Origin: Verrucomicrobiaceae bacterium | GTDB lineage: Bacteria > Verrucomicrobiota > Verrucomicrobiia > Verrucomicrobiales > DEV007 | Assembly (NCBI GenBank): GCA_004211885.1 | Contig: SHBV01000001.1 | Coordinates: forward strand, 1-64,000 | DNA length: 64,000 bases | Direction: 5' to 3' | Part shown: in pieces, positions 63,465-64,000 of the stretch | How the letters are laid out: each line of letters begins with the position of its first letter | How positions within the stretch are numbered: the first letter of the stretch is position 1 | Position numbers and translations under genes: made by a program | The notes under the pieces: model-generated | What the model saw: the letters and a program-made list of their open reading frames with translations, nothing else | The model's database searches: none | Told to the model about the DNA's origin: nothing

Positions 63465-64000
63465 TGAACGATAAGGAGTCTGATCTCGCAATACATGTTG
63501 ATAATCTGTCAAAGTCATATGGGTCTTTTTTGGCTCTTAAGGGAATAGACTTGACGGTTTGCAGAGGAGAGGTTTTTGGATTTCTCGGTCCAAACGGTGC
63601 CGGTAAAACAACTGCGATTCGTTGCATGCTTGACCTTATTCGTCCTGATTCAGGAACAGTTTCTGTCCTTGGAAGAGATCCTCAATCCGACCCAGTTGCA
63701 GTGCGTCAGCATTGTGGGTACTTGCCGGGTGAGCTTAGGCTTGATGAGAACACCTCAGTACATTCCGTTTTAGAATTCTTGAGGGAACTTCGTGGAGGAG
63801 GAAAGGATTGCCAAAGGAGGGCCAAGGAACTTGCTGAACAGTTGGATTTGAATGTTAGATCAAAAATAAAGAATCTATCCAAAGGTAACAAACAAAAGGT
63901 GGGTATTATTGCGGCATTCATGCATTGCCCTGACCTCCTTTTACTGGATGAACCGACGAGTGGACTGGACCCATTAATTCAGCAGACTGTTCTTGAAATG
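63464..64000 (+). CDS. ABC transporter ATP-binding subunit (partial, cut by window end)
   Basis: The first 179 residues are visible; the frame runs off the right edge. ABC motifs appear in order: LSKSYGSFLALKGIDLTV near residue 19, Walker A GPNGAGKTT near 47, a Q-loop-equivalent region (CGYLPGEL), the signature NLSKGNKQKVGI near 141 (LSKGN in place of LSGGQ), and Walker B LLLLDEPTSGLDP near 160. The fold and LSKGN signature fit ABC-2-type exporters (CcmA/NatA/DrrA group) that move drugs, lipids or ions across the inner membrane. A permease gene would be expected just beyond the window. The one-base overlap with the hypothetical gene shows co-expression. Confidence 0.88.
   Translation, partial: MNDKESDLAIHVDNLSKSYGSFLALKGIDLTVCRGEVFGFLGPNGAGKTTAIRCMLDLIRPDSGTVSVLGRDPQSDPVAVRQHCGYLPGELRLDENTSVHSVLEFLRELRGGGKDCQRRAKELAEQLDLNVRSKIKNLSKGNKQKVGIIAAFMHCPDLLLLDEPTSGLDPLIQQTVLEM

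Overview
The window comes from a bacterium of the PVC superphylum, most likely a marine, carbohydrate-degrading Verrucomicrobiota. Support comes from the gene families: several very large secreted proteins that join a sugar-dehydrogenase-type propeller, HEAT repeats and a PVC-type cytochrome c domain; two DUF1501 plus PSCyt2/PSD1 gene pairs; DUF1080 and ThuA proteins; a sulfatase; Gfo/Idh/MocA oxidoreductases; and a C-terminal module with an (S)xDLxxW core typical of verrucomicrobial surface proteins. No rRNA, tRNA, CRISPR array, insertion sequence or phage gene was recognised.

Layout. 1-4424: the end of a membrane protein, a decayed DUF1552 fragment, then an SGNH hydrolase overlapping a propeller/HEAT/cytochrome protein. 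4459-8108: a COG0523 (CobW/YciC-like) metal GTPase and, divergent from it across an AT-rich gap, a ThuA-DUF1080 pair. Three near-identical 19-bp palindromes lie in that gap, two at the GTPase gene and one at the ThuA gene, which suggests one metal-responsive regulator for both. 8110-11197: a fragment of the C-terminal module, an endonuclease/exonuclease/phosphatase-family hydrolase, a choline-kinase-like phosphotransferase and an inositol-phosphatase-family enzyme. 11278-26715: a seven-gene minus-strand cluster for periplasmic sugar oxidation and electron transfer (Gfo/Idh enzyme, two giant propeller-cytochromes, a glucuronoyl-esterase-like/FGE-like fusion, a DUF3445 haem protein, a smaller propeller, a five-haem cytochrome with a PA14-like domain). 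26803-30442: the divergent arm, with a Gfo/Idh enzyme, a sulfatase and an SGNH hydrolase. Together these look like a system for a sulfated or esterified polysaccharide whose oxidation is linked to secreted c-type cytochromes.

30510-32308 is the most unusual stretch, a small metal-handling island: a 44-residue cysteine-rich lipoprotein, a ZnuA-type metal-binding lipoprotein with a terminator hairpin immediately before its start codon, and a 107-codon heavy-metal-associated (HMA) protein. An in-frame TGA replaces the first cysteine of the HMA metal motif (reading as T-U-A-G-C), with a SECIS-like hairpin 16 nt downstream. With a good promoter, an intact frame after the TGA and a strong terminator, this is a candidate selenocysteine-containing metal-binding protein that ordinary gene calling would miss.

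32327-47738: a neutral-ceramidase-like protein, a secreted two-domain protein, two DUF1501/PSD1 pairs, another propeller-cytochrome and a cupin. 47924-56419: a LamG/calcium-repeat surface protein, a lamin-tail/CotH protein and a small secreted protein. 56525-64000: hemL, a DUF1080-like protein, a lipoprotein, a secreted protein with the shared C-terminal module, a CAP-domain protein, a second ThuA protein, an OsmC protein, a conserved hypothetical protein and the start of an ABC-2-type ATPase gene cut by the window edge.
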